Positions 45,751-62,131 of a stretch of DNA of 64,000 nt are shown here, piece after piece. Every line of letters starts with the position of its first letter. Position 1 is the first letter of the stretch. Source of the stretch: Corallium rubrum (lineage: Eukaryota; Cnidaria; Anthozoa; Scleralcyonacea; Coralliidae); NCBI GenBank assembly GCA_964035015.1, contig CAXIUP010000034.1:62001-126000 (forward strand), written 5' to 3'. Both the position numbers and the translations under genes were made by a program. The notes under the pieces are model-generated. The model ran no database searches. It saw only the letters and a list, made by a program, of their open reading frames with translations, and was not told the origin of the DNA.

Positions 45751-48700
45751 CATTCGCCCACCACCACACACCCACCACCCTACACCCACCCACATTCGCC
45801 CACCACCACACACCCACCACCATACACCCACCAACATTCGCCCACCACCACACACCCACCACCATACACCCACCCACATTCGCCCACCACCACACACCCA
45901 CCACCATACACCCGCCACCAATACTCATCCCCATATAACCAACCCCATACACCCACCACCTACTCCCACCCCCATACACCCACCAGCATACAATCACCCC
46001 CAAACACCCACCCCAAAACAACCACCACCATACACCACACCCCATACACACACCACCATACACCCCCCCATACACCCACCACCATACATCCACCCCCATA
46101 CACCCACCACCATAATCCCACGCCCATACGCCCATCCCCATACACCCTCCCCATACACCCACCACCATACCCAACCACATACACCCACAACCATACACCC
46201 ACCGACATTCACCCACCCCCAAACACCCACCCCATACACCACCCCCCATACACCCACCACCATACACCCACCCCATTACACCCACCCCCATACATCACCC
46301 CCATACACCCACCCCCATACACCCACACCCATACCACCCATACACCCACCACCATACACGCACACCCATACAACCACCCCCATACACCCAACCCCTAACA
46401 CCCACCAAAATACACACATCCCCATACACCAACCACCGTACACCCACCCACATTCACCCACCCACATACACCCACCACCATACACCCGCCCCCGACACCC
46501 ATCCCCATATAACCATCCCCATACACCCATCACCATACACACACCCCCATACATCCACCACCATACACCCACCCCCATTCACCCATCTGGGGATGGGTAC
46601 ATACTCCACCCGCAATAAACCACTCCCATACAATTACCCCCATACACCCACTCCCATACACCCACCCCCATACACCCACCGCCATACACCCACCCCCATA
46701 CCCCCACCCCCATACCCCCACCCCCATACACCCATCCCCAATACACCACCCCATACACCTACCCCCATACACCCATACCCATACACCCACCCCCATACAC
46801 GCACCCCCATAAACCCACCCCATACACCCACCACCATACACGCACCCCCATACACCCACTGCCATACACACACCCCCATACTCCCATCACCATACATCCA
46901 TCCCCATTCACCCACCCCCATACACCCACCCCCATACCCCCACCCCCATACACCCACCCCCATACACCCACCACAATACACCACCCCCATACACCTACCC
47001 CCATACACCCACCCCCATACACCCACCCCCATACACCCACCCCCATACACCCACTCCCAATACACAACCCCCATACACCTACCCCAATACACCCATCCCA
47101 TACACCCACCCACATTCACCCGCCCCCATACACCCACCCCCATACACTCACCCCCATACAGCCACCCCCATACACCCACCCATACCCCCCATACACCAAC
47201 CACCATACACGCACACCCATACAACCACCCCCATACACCCAACCCCATACACCCACCACCATACACACACCCGCATACACCCACCACCATACACCCACCC
47301 ACATTCACCCACCCCCATACACCCACCACGATACACCCGCCCCCAACACCCATCCCCATATAACCAACCGCATACACCCACCCCCTACACCCACCCCCAT
47401 ACACCCACCCCCATACACCCACCCACAAACACCCACCCCCAAACACCCACCACCATACACCATCCCCCATACACCCACCACCATACACCCACCACCATAC
47501 ACCTACCCCCATACACCACCACGATACACCGACCCCCATACACCCACCACCATAACCCCACGCCGATACGACCATCCCCATACACCCTCCCCATACACAA
47601 ACCACCATACACAACCCCATACACCCACAACCATACACCCACCGACATTCACCCTCCCCCATACACCCACCACCATACACCCGCCCAGAACACCTATCCC
47701 CATACACCCACCCCCATACACACACCACCATACACCCATCCCCATATCCCCACCCCCATACACCCGCCCCCAAACACCCACCCCCTAACACCCACCACCA
47801 TACACCCCCCATACACCCACCACCATACACCCACCCCCATACACCCACCCCCATACACCCACCACCATACACCCACCCCATACACCCACACCGAATACAC
47901 AACCCTCATACACCTACCCCAATACACCCACCCCATACACCCACCCATATACACCCGCCCCCATACACCCACTCCTATACACCCACCCCCATACAGTCAC
48001 CCCCATACACTCACACCCACACCCCCATACACCCACCACCATACACGCACACCCATACAACCACCCCCATACACCCAACCACATACACCCACCACCATAC
48101 ACACACCCCCATACACCCACCACCATACACCCACCCACATTCGCCCACCCCCATACACTCACCACCATACACCGCCCCCAACACCCATCCCCATATAACC
48201 AAACGAACCCTACACCCACCCCCATACACCCACCCCCATACACCCACCCCCATACACCCACCCCAAAACACCCACCCCCAAACACCCACCACCATACACC
48301 GCCCCCCATACACCCACCACCATACACCCACCCCCATACACCCACCACCATACACCCACCCCCATACATCCATCACCATAACCCCACGTCCATACGCCCA
48401 TCCCCATACACCTTCCCCATACGCCCACCACCATACCCAACCCCATGCACCCACAACCATACACCCACCGACATTCACCCACCCCCATACACCCACCACC
48501 ATACACCCGCCCACAACACCAATCCCTATACACCCACCCCCATACACCCACCCCCATACACCCATCCCCATATACCCACCCCGATACACCGACCCCCAAA
48601 CACCCAGCCCCTAACACCCACAACCATACACCACCCCCCATACACCCACGACCATACACCCACCACCATACACCCACCCCATACACCCACACCCAATACA

Positions 48701-50816
48701 CAACCCTCATACACCTACCCGAATACACCCACCCCATACACCCACCCACATACAGCCACCCCCATACACCCACACCCATACCACCCACACACCCACCACC
48801 ATACATGCACACCCATACAACCACCCCCATACACCCAACCCCTAACACCCACTCCCATACACCCACCCCCATACACCCACTCCCATACACCCACCCCCAT
48901 ACATCCACCCCCAATACACAACCACCATACACCTACCCCCATACACCCACCCCATACACCCACCCACATACACCCGTCCCCATACACCCACCCCCATACA
49001 CCCACCCCCATACAGCCACCCCCATACACCCACACCCATACCCCCATACGTCCACCGCCATACACGCACACCCATACAACCACCCCCATACACCCAACCC
49101 CATACACCCACCGCCATACACCCACCCCCATACACCCACCACCATACACCCACGCACATTCACCCACCCCCATACACCCAGCACCATACACCCGCGCCCA
49201 AGACCCATCCCCATATAACCAACCCAATACACCCACCCCCTACACCCACCCCCATACACCCACCCCCAACACCCACCCGCAAGCACCCACCCCCATGTAC
49301 CCAACATCATACAACCACCCCCATACACTCAACCCCTATACACAACCCCCATACACCTACCCCCATACACCTACCCACATACACCCACCCCAAACACCCA
49401 CCACCATACACCCACCCACATTCACCCACCCCCATACACCCACCACCATACACCCGCCCCCAACACACATCCCCATATAACCAACCCCATACACCCACCC
49501 CCTACACCCACCCCCATACACCCACTCCCATACACCCACTTCCAAACATCCACCCCCAATACACAACCACCATACACCTACCCCCATACACCCACCCCAT
49601 ACATCCACCCACATACACCCGCCCCCATACACCCACCCCCATACACCCACCCCCATACACCCACCCCCATACACCCACCCCCATACACCCACCCCCATAC
49701 ACCCACACCCATACCCCCCATACGTCCACCACCATACACGGACACCCATACAACCACCCCCATACACCCAACCCCATACACCCACCACTATACACACACC
49801 CCCATACACCCACCACCATACACCCACCCACATTCACCCACCCCCATAAACCCACCACCATACACCCGCCCCCAACACCCATCCCCATATAACCAACCCC
49901 ATACACCCACCCCCTACACCCACCCCCATACACCCACCCCCAACACCTACCCGCAAACACCCACCCCCATGTACCCAAGATCATACAACCACCCCCATAC
50001 ACCCAACCCCTATACACAACCCCCATACACCTACCCCCATACACCCACCCCAAACACCCACCATCATACACCCACCCACATTCACGCACCCCCATGCACC
50101 AACCACCATACACCCGCCCCCAACACACATCCCCATATAACCAACCACATACACCCACCCCCTACACCCACCCCCATACACCCACCCCCAAAACCCACCC
50201 CCAAACATCCACCACCTTACACCACCCCCCATACAAGCACCACCATACACCCACCACCATATACACACCCCCATACACCCACCACGATACACCCACACCC
50301 ATACACCCACCACCATAACCCCACGCCCATACGCCCATCCCCATACACCCTCCCCATACACCCACCACCATACACAACCCCATACACCCACAACCATACA
50401 CCCACCGACATTCACACACCCCCATAGACCCACCACCATACACCCACCCCTATACACCCGCCCCCAAACACCCACCCCCTAACACCCACCACCATACACC
50501 ACCCCCATACACCCACCACCATACACCCACCCCCATACACCCACCACCGTACACCCACCCCATACACCCACACCCAATACACAACCCTCATACACCTACC
50601 CCAATACACCCACCCAATACACCCACCCATATACACCCGCCCCCATACACCCACTCCCATACACCCACCCCCATACAGCCACCCCCATACACCCACCCAT
50701 ACCCCATACACCCACCACCATACACGCACACCCATACAACCACCCCCATACACCCAACCCCATACACCCACCACCATACACACACCCCCATACACCCACC
50801 ACCATACACCCACCCA
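45751..50816 (+). repeat. Higher-order unit 2 (5.07 kb)
   Basis: Starts at the same CATTCGCCC cluster and carries the hairpin marker 830 bp later. It follows unit 1 with only scattered base differences and small indels, implying recent duplication. Confidence 0.85.
46581..46598 (+). repeat. Hairpin marker, copy 2
   Basis: Same 18 bases and same downstream context as 41563-41580; spacing 5,018 bp. Confidence 0.9.
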
Positions 50817-53800
50817 CATTCGCCCACCACCACACACCCACCACCATACACCCACCCACATTCGCCCACCACCAGACACCCACCACCATACACCCACCAA
50901 CATTCGCCCACCACCACACACCCACCACCATACACCCTCCCACATTCGCCCACCACCACACACCCACCACCATACACCCGCCACCAATACTCATCCCCAT
51001 ATAACCAACCCCATACACCCACCACCTACTCCCACCCCCATACACCCACCAGCATAAAATCACCCCCAAACACCCACCCCAAAACAACCACCACCATACA
51101 CCACACCCCATACACCCACCACCATACACCCCCCATACACCCACCACCATACATCCACCCCCATACACCTACCACCATAATCCCACGCCCATACGCCCAT
51201 CCCCATACACCCTCCCCATACACCCACCACCATACCCAACCACATACACCCACAACCATACACCCACCGACATTCACCCACCCCCAAACACCCACCACCA
51301 TACACAACCACCCATACACCCACCACCATACAGCCACCCCATTACACCCACCCCCATACACTCACCCCCATACACCCACCCCCATACACCCACACCCATA
51401 CCACCCATACACCCACCACCATACACGCACACCCATACAACCACCCCCCTACACCCAACCCCTAACATCCACCAAAATACACACATCCCCATACACCAAC
51501 CACCGTACACCCACCCACATTCACCCACCCACATACACCCACCACCATACACCCGCCCCCGACACCCATCCCCATATAACCATCCCCATACACCCATCAC
51601 CATACACACACCCCCATACACCCACCACCATACACCCACCCCATACACCCACACCGAATACACCCACCACCATACACCTACCACCATACACCACCACGAT
51701 ACACCGACCCCCATACACCCACCACCATAACCCCACGCCCATACGACCATCCCCATACACCCTCCCCATACACAAACCACCATACACAACCCCATACACC
51801 CACAACCATACACCCACTGACATTCACCCTCCCCCATACACCCACCACCATACACCCGCCCAGAACACCTATCCCCATACACCCACCCCCATACACACAC
51901 CACCATACACCCACCCCCATATCCCCACCCCCATACACCCGCCCCCAAACACCCACCCCCTAACACCCACCACCACACACCCCCCATACACCCACCACCA
52001 TACACCCACCCCCATACACCCACCCCCATACACCCACCACCATACACCCACCCCATACACCCACACCGAATACACAACCCTCATACACCTACCCCAATAC
52101 ACCCACCCCATACACCCACCCATATACACCCGCCCCCATACACCCACTCCTATACACCCACCCCCATACAGTCACCCCCATACACTCACACCCACACCCC
52201 CATACACCCACCACCATACACGCACACCCATACAACCACCCCCATACACCCAACCACATACACCCACCACCATACACACACCCCCATACACCCACCACCA
52301 TACACCCACCCACATTCGCCCACCCCCATACACTCACCACCATACACCGCCCCCAACACCCATCCCCATATAACCAAACCCTACACCCACCCCCATACAC
52401 CCACCCCCATACACCCACCCCCATACACCCACCCCAAAATACCCACCCCCAAACACCCACCACCATACACCGCCCCCCATACACCCACCACCATACACCC
52501 ACCCCCATACACCCACCACCATACACCCACCCCCATACACCCATCACCATAACCCCACGTCCATACGCCCATCCCCATACACCCTCCCCATACGCCCACC
52601 ACCATACCCAACCCCATGCACCCACAACCATACACCCACCGACATTCACCCACCCCCATACACCCACCACCATACACACGCCCACAACACCAATCCCTAT
52701 ACACCCACCCCCATACACCCACCCCCATACACCCACCCCCATACGCCCATCCCCATATACCCACCCCGATACACCGACCCCCAAACACCCAGCCCCTAAC
52801 ACCCACCACCATACACCACCCCCCATACACCCACGACCATACACCCACCACCATACACCCACCCCATACACCCACACCCAATACACAACCCTCATACACC
52901 TACCCGAATACACCCACCCCATACACCCACCCACATACACCCGCCCCCATACACCCACTCCCATACACCCACCCCCATACAGCCACCCCCATACACCCAC
53001 ACCCATACCACCCATACACCCACCACCATACATGCACACCCATACAACCACCCCCATACACCCAACCCCTAACACCCACTCCCATACACCCACCCCCATA
53101 CACCCACTCCCATACACCCACCCCCATACATCCACCCCCAATACACAACCACCATACACCTACCCCCATACACCCACCCCATACACCCACCCATATACAC
53201 CCGCCCCCATACACCCACCCCCATACAACCACCCCCATACAGCCACCCCCATACACCCACACCCATACCCCCCTTACGTCCACCGCCATACACGCACACC
53301 CATACAACCACCCCCATACACCCAACCCCATACACCCACCGCCATACACACACCCCCATACACCCACCACCATACAGCCACGCACATTCACCCACCCCCA
53401 TACACCCAGCACCATACACCCGCCCCCAACACCCATCCCCATATAACCAACCCCATACACCCACCCCCTACACCCACCCCCATACACCCACCCCCAACAC
53501 CCACCCGCAAACACCCACCCCCATGTACCCAACATCATACAACCACCCCCATACACTCAACCCCTATACACAACCCCCATACACCTACCCCCATACACCT
53601 ACCCGCATACACCCACCCCAAACACCCACCACCATACACCCACCCACATTCACCCACCCCCATACACCCACCAGCATACACCCGCCCCCAACACACATCC
53701 CCATATAACCAACCCCATACACCCACCCCCTACACCCACCCCCATACACTCACTCCCATACACCCACCCCCAAACATCCACCCCCAATACACAACCACCA

Positions 53801-55025
53801 TACACCTACCCCCATACACCCACCCCATACATCCACCCACATACACCCGCACCCATACACCCACCCCCATACACCCACCCCCATACACCCACCCCCATAC
53901 ACCCACACCCATACCCCCCATACGTCCACCACCATACACGGACACCCATACAACCACCCCCATACACCCAACCCCATACACCCACCACTATACACACACC
54001 CCCATACACCCACCACCATACACCCACCCACATTCACCCACCCCCATAAACCCACCACCATACACCCGCCCCCAACACCCATCCCCATATAACCAACCCC
54101 ATACACCCACCCCCTACACCCACCCCCATACACCCACCCCCAACACCCACCCGCAAACACCCACCCCCATGTACCCAAGATCATACAACCACCCCCATAC
54201 ACCCAACCCCTATACACAACCCCCATACACCTACCCCCATACACCCACCCCAAACACCCACCATCATACACCCACCCACATTCACCCACCCCCATGCACC
54301 AACCACCATACACCCGCCCCCAACACACATCCCCATATAACCAACCACATACACCCACCCCCTACACCCACCCCCATACACCCACCGCCAAAAACCCACC
54401 CCCAAACATCCACCACCTTACACCACCCCCATACAAGCACCACCATACACCCACCACCATATACACACCCCCATACACCCACCACGATACACCCACACCC
54501 ATACACCCACCACTATAACCCCACGCCCATACGCCCATCCCCATACACCCTCCCCATACACCCACCACCATACACAACCCCATACACCCACAACCATACA
54601 CCCACCGACATTCACACACCCCCATAGACCCACCACCATACACCCACCCCTATACACACGCCCCCAAACACCCACCCCCTAACACCCACCACCATACACC
54701 ACCCCCATACACCCACCACCATACACACACCCCCATACACCCACCCCCATACACCCACCACCGTACACCCACCCCATACACCCACACCCAATACACAACC
54801 CTCATACACCTACCCCAATACACCCACCCAATACACCCAACCATATACACCCGCCCCCATACACCCACTCCCATACACCCACCCCCATACAGCCACCCCC
54901 ATACACCCACACCCGTACACCCACCACCATACACGCACACCCATACAACCACCCCCATACACCCAACCCCATACACCCACCACCATACACACACCCCCAT
55001 ACACCCACCACCATACACCCACCCA
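50817..55025 (+). repeat. Higher-order unit 3 (4.21 kb, lacks the marker)
   Basis: Starts at the CATTCGCCC cluster, but the hairpin marker expected near 51647 is absent. The unit is about 0.86 kb shorter than unit 2, so one internal deletion explains both. The junction lies near 51615-51660. Confidence 0.75.
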
Positions 55026-55856
55026 CATTCGCCCACCACCACACACCCACCACCATACACCCACCCACATTCGCCCAACACCACACACCCACCACCATAC
55101 ACCCACCAACATTCGCCCACCACCACACACCCACCACCATACACCCAACCACATTCGCATACCACCACACACCCACCACCATACACCCGCCACCAATACT
55201 CATCCCCATATAACCAACCCCATACACCCACCACCTACTCCCACCCCCATACACCCACCAGCATAAAATCACCCCCAAACACCCACCCCAAAACAACCAC
55301 CACCATACACCATACCCCATACACCCACCACCATACACCCCCCATACACCCACCACCATACATCCACCCCCATACACCTACCACCATAATCCCACGCCCA
55401 TACGCCCATCCCCATACACCCTCCCCATACACCCACCACCATACCCAACCACATACACCCACAACCATACACCCACCGACATTCACCCACCCCCAAACAC
55501 CCACCACCATACACCACCCCCCATACACCCACCACCATACAGCCACCCCATTACACCCACCCCCATACACTCACACCCATACACCCACCCCCATACACCC
55601 ACACCCATACCACCCATACACCCACCACCATACACGCACACCCATACAACCACCCCCCTACACCCAACCCCTAACACCCACCAAAATACACACATCCCCA
55701 TACACCAACCACCGTACACCCACCCACATTCACCCACCCACATACACAAACCACCATACACCCGCCCCCGACACCCATCCCCATATAACCATCCCCATAC
55801 ACCCATCACCATACACACACCCCCATACATCCACCACCATACACCCACCCCCATTC

Positions 55857-55874
55857 ACCCATCTGGGGATGGGT
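55857..55874 (+). repeat. Hairpin marker, copy 3
   Basis: As copy 1; 9,276 bp after copy 2, about two units minus the unit-3 deletion. Confidence 0.9.
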
Positions 55875-58800
55875 ACATACTCCACCCGCAATAAACCACT
55901 CCCATACAATTACCCCCATACACCCACTCCCATACACCCACCCCCATACACCCACCGCCATACACCCACTCCCATACCCCCACCCCCATACCCCCACCCC
56001 CATACACCCACCCCCAATACACCACCCCATACACCTACCCCCATACACCCACACCCATACACCCACCCCCATACACGCACCCCCATAAACCCACCCCATA
56101 CACCCACCACCATACACGCACCCCCATACACCCACCGCCATACACACAACCCCATACTCCCATCACCATACATCCATCCCCATTCACCCACCCCCATACC
56201 CCCACCCCCATACCCCCACCCCCATACACCCACCCCCATACACCCACCACAATACACCACCCCCATACACCTACCCCCATACACCCACCCCCATACACCC
56301 ACCCCCATACACCCACCCCCATACACCCACTCCCAATACACAACCCCCATACACCTACCCCAATACACCCATCCCATACACCCACCCACATTTACCCGCC
56401 CCCCCACACCCACCCCCATACACTCACCCCCATACAGCCACCCCCATACACCCACCCATACCCCCCATACACCAACCACCATACACGCACACCCATACAA
56501 CCACCCCCATACACCCAACCCCATACACCCACCACCATACACACACCCGCATACACCCACCACCATACACCCACCCACATTCACCCACCCCCATACGCCC
56601 ACCACGATACACCCGCCCCCAACACCCATCCCCATATAACCAACCGCATACACCCACCCCCTACACCCACCCCCATACACCCACCCCCATACACCCACCC
56701 ACAAACACCCACCCCCAAACACCCACCACCATACACCATCCCCCATACACCCACCACCATACACCCACCACCATACACCTACCCCCATACACCACCACGA
56801 TACACCGACCCCCATACACCCACCACCATAACCCCACGCCCATACGACCATCCCCATACACCCTCCCCATACACAAACCACCATACACAACCCCATACAC
56901 CCACAACCATACACCCACCGACATTCACCCTCCCCATACACCCACCACCATACACCCGCCCCCAACACCTATCCCCATACACCCACCCCCATACACACAC
57001 CACCATACACCCACCCCCATATCCCCACCCCCATACACCCGCCCCCAAACACCCACCCCCTAACACCCACCACCATACACCCCCCATACACCCACCACCA
57101 TACACCCACCCCCATACACCCACCCCCATACACCAACCACCATACACCCACCCCATACACCCACACCGAATACACAACCCTCATACACCTACCCCAATAC
57201 ACCCACCCCATACACCCACCCATATACACCCGCCCCCATACACCCACTCCCATACACCCACCCCCATACAGTCACCCCCATGCACTCACACCCACACCCC
57301 CATACACCCACCACCATACACGCACACCCATACAACCACCCTCATACACCCAACCACATACACCCACCACCATACACACACCCCCATACACCCACCACCA
57401 TACACCCACCCACATTCGCCCACCCCCATACACCCACCACCATACACCGCCCCCAACACCCATCCCCATATAACCAAACCCTACACCCACCCCCATACAC
57501 CCACCCCCATACACCCACCCCAAAACACCCACCCCAAAACACCCACCACCATACACCGCCCCCCATACACCCACCACCATACACCCACCCCCATACACCC
57601 ACCCCCAAACACCCACCCCCATACACCCATCACCATAACCCCACGTCCATACGCCCATCCCCATACACCCTCCCCATACGCCCACCACCATACCCAACCC
57701 CATGCACCCACAACCATACACCCACCGACATTCACCCACCCCCATACACCCACCACCATACACCCGCCCACAACACCAATCCCTATACACCCACCCCCAT
57801 ACACCCACCACCATACACCCATCCCCATATACCCACACCCAATACACAACCCTCATACACCTACCCGAATACACCCACCCCATACACCCACCCACATACA
57901 CCCGCCCCCATACACCCACTCCCATACACCCACCCCCATACAGCCACCCCCATACACCCACACCCATACCACCCATACACCCACCACCATACACCATACA
58001 TGCACACCCATACAACCACCCCCATACACCCACCGCCATACACCCACTCCCATACCCCCACCCCCATACCCCCACCCCCATACACCCACCCCCAATACAC
58101 CACCCCATACACCTACCCCCATACACCCACACCCATACACCCACCCCCATACACGCACCCCCATAAACCCACCCCATACACCCACCACCATACACGCACC
58201 CCCATACACCCACCGCCATACACACAACCCCATACTCCCATCACCATACATCCATCCCCATTCACCCACCCCCATACCCCCACCCCCATACCCCCACCCC
58301 CATACACCCACCCCCATACACCCACCACAATACACCACCCCCATACACCTACCCCCATACACCCACCCCCATACACCCACCCCCATACACCCAACCCCAT
58401 ACACCCACTCCCAATACACAACCCCCATACACCTACCCCAATACACCCATCCCATACACCCACCCACATTTACCCGCCCCCATACACCCACCCCCATACA
58501 CTCACCCCCATACAGCCACCCCCATACACCCACCCATACCCCCCATACACCAACCACCATACACGCACACCCATACAACCACCCCCATACACCCAACCCC
58601 ATACACCCACCACCATACACACACCCGCATACACCCACCACCATACACCCACCCACATTCACCCACCCCCATACGCCCACCACGATACACCCGCCCCCAA
58701 CACCCATCCCCATATAACCAACCGCATACACCCACCCCCTACACCCACCCCCATACACCCACCCCCATACACCCACCCACAAACACCCACCCCCAAACAC

Positions 58801-61800
58801 CCACCACCATACACCATCCCCCATACACCCACCACCATACACCCACCACCATACACCTACCCCCATACACCACCACGATACACCGACCCCCATACACCCA
58901 CCACCATAACCCCACGCCCATACGACCATCCCCATACACCCTCCCCATACACAAACCACCATACACAACCCCATACACCCACAACCATACACCCACCGAC
59001 ATTCACCCTCCCCCATACACCCACCACCATACACCCGCCCCCAACACCTATCCCCATACACCCACCCCCATACACACACCACCATACACCCACCCCCATA
59101 TCCCCACCCCCATACACCCGCCCCCAAACACCCACCCCCTAACACCCACCACCATACACCCCCCATACACCCACCACCATACACCCACCCCCATACACCC
59201 ACCCCCATACACCAACCACCATACACCCACCCCATACACCCACACCGAATACACAACCCTCATACACCTACCCCAATACACCCACCCCATACACCCACCC
59301 ATATACACCCGCCCCCATACACCCACTCCCATACACCCACCCCCATACAGCCACCCCCATACACTCACACCCACACCCCCATACACCCACCACCATACAC
59401 GCACACCCATACAACCACCCCCATACACCCAACCCCATACACCCACCACCATACACACACCCCCATACACCCACCACCATACACCCACCCACATTCGCCC
59501 ACCCCCATACACCCACCACCATACACCCGCCCCCAACACCCATCCCCATATAACCAAACCCTACACCCACCCCCATACACCCACCCCCATACACCCACCC
59601 CAAAACACCCACCCCAAAACACCCACCACCATACACCGCCCCCCATACACCCACCACCATACACCCACCCCCATACACCCACCACCATACACCCACCCCC
59701 ATACACCCATCACCATAACCCCACGTCCATACGCCCATCCCCATACACCCTCCCCATACGCCCACCACCATACCCAACCCCATGCACCCACAACCATACA
59801 CCCACCCACATTCACCCACCCCCATACACCCACCACCATACACCCGCCCACAACACCAATCCCTATACACCCACCCCCATACACCCACCACCATACACCC
59901 ATCCCCATATACCCACCCCGATACACCGACCCCCAAGCACCCAGCCCCTAACACCCACCACCATACACCACCCCCCATACACCTACGACCATACACCCAC
60001 CACCATACACCCACCCCATACACCCACACCCAATACACAACCCTCATACACCTACCCGAATACACCCACCCCATACACCCACCCACATACACCCGCCCCC
60101 ATACACCCACTCCCATACACCCACCCCCATACAGCCACCCCCATACACCCACACCCATACCACCCATACACCCACCACCATACATGCACACCCATACAAC
60201 CACCCCCATACACCCAACCCCTAACACCCACCAAAATACACACATCCCCATACACCAACCACCGTACACCCACCCACATTCACCCACCCACATACACCCA
60301 CCACCATACACCCACCACCATACACCCATCCCCATATACCCACCCCGATACACCGACCCCCAAACACCCAGCCCCTAACACCCACCACCATACACCACCC
60401 CCCATACACCCACGACCATACACCCACCACCATACACCCACCCCATACACCCACACCCAATACACAACCCTCATACACCTACCCGAATACACCCACCACA
60501 TACACCCACCCACATACACCCGCCCCCATACACCCACTCCCATACACCCACCCCCATACAGCCACCCCCATACACCCACACCCATACCACCCATACACCC
60601 ACCACCATACATGCACACCCATACAACCACCCCCATACACCCAACCCCTAACACCCACCAAAATACACACATCCCCATACACCAACCACCGTACACCCAC
60701 CCACATTCACCCACCCACATACACCCACCACCATACACCCGCCCCCGACACCCATCCCCATACACCCACCCCCATACACCCACCACCATACACCTACCCC
60801 CATATTCCCACCCCCATACACCCGCCCCCAAACACCCACCCCCTAACACCCACCACCATACACCCCCCATACACCCACCACCATACACCCACCCCCATAC
60901 ACCCACCCCCATACACCCACCACCATACACCCACCCCATACACCCACACCGAATACACAACCCTCATACACCTACCCCAATACACCCACCCCATACACCC
61001 ACCCATATACACCCGCCCCCATACACCCACTCCCATACACCCACCCCCATACACCCACCCCCATACACCCACCCCCATACACCAACCACCATACACCCAC
61101 CCCATACACCCACACCGAATACACAACCCTCATACACCTACCCCAATACACCCACCCCATACACCCACCCATATACACCCGCCTCCATACACCCACTCCC
61201 ATACACCCACCCCCATACAGTCACCCCCATACACTCACACCCACACCCCCATACACCCACCACCATACACGCACACCCATACAACCACCCCCATACACCC
61301 AACCACATACACCCACCACCATACACACACCCCCATACACCCACCACCATACTACACCCACCCCCATACACCCACCACCATACACCCACCCCCATACACC
61401 CATCACCATAACCCCACGTCCATACGCCCATCCCCATACACCCTCGCCATACGCCCACCACCATACCCAACCCCATGCACCCACAACCATACACCCACCG
61501 ACATTCACCCACCCCCATACACCCACCACCATACACCCGCCCACAACACCAATCCCCATACACCCACCCCCATACACCCACCACCATACACCCATCCCCA
61601 TATACCCACCCCGATACACCGACCCCCAAACACCCAGCCCCTAACACCCACCACCATACACCACCCCCCATACACCCACGACCATACACCCACCACCATA
61701 CACCCACCCCATACACCCACACCCAATACACAACCCTCATACACCTACCCGAATACACCCACCCCATACCCCCACCCACATACACCCGCCCCCATACACC

Positions 61801-62113
61801 CACTCCCATACACCCACCCCCATACAGCCACCCCCATACAGCCACCCCCATACACGCACACCCATACCACCCATACACCCACCACCATACACGCACACCC
61901 ATACAACCACCCCCATACACCCAACCCCTAACACCCACCAAAATACACACATCCCCATACACCAACCACCGTACACCCACCCACATTCACCCACCCACAT
62001 ACACCCACCACCATACACCCGCCCCCGACACCCATCCCCATATAACCATCCCCATACACCCATCACCATACACACATCCCCATACATCCACCACCATGCA
62101 CCCACCCCCATTC

Positions 62114-62131
62114 ACCCATCTGGGGATGGGT
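62114..62131 (+). repeat. Hairpin marker, copy 4
   Basis: As copy 1; 6,257 bp after copy 3. No CATTCGCCC cluster lies 830 bp before it, so this is a rearranged or truncated unit. Confidence 0.9.
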
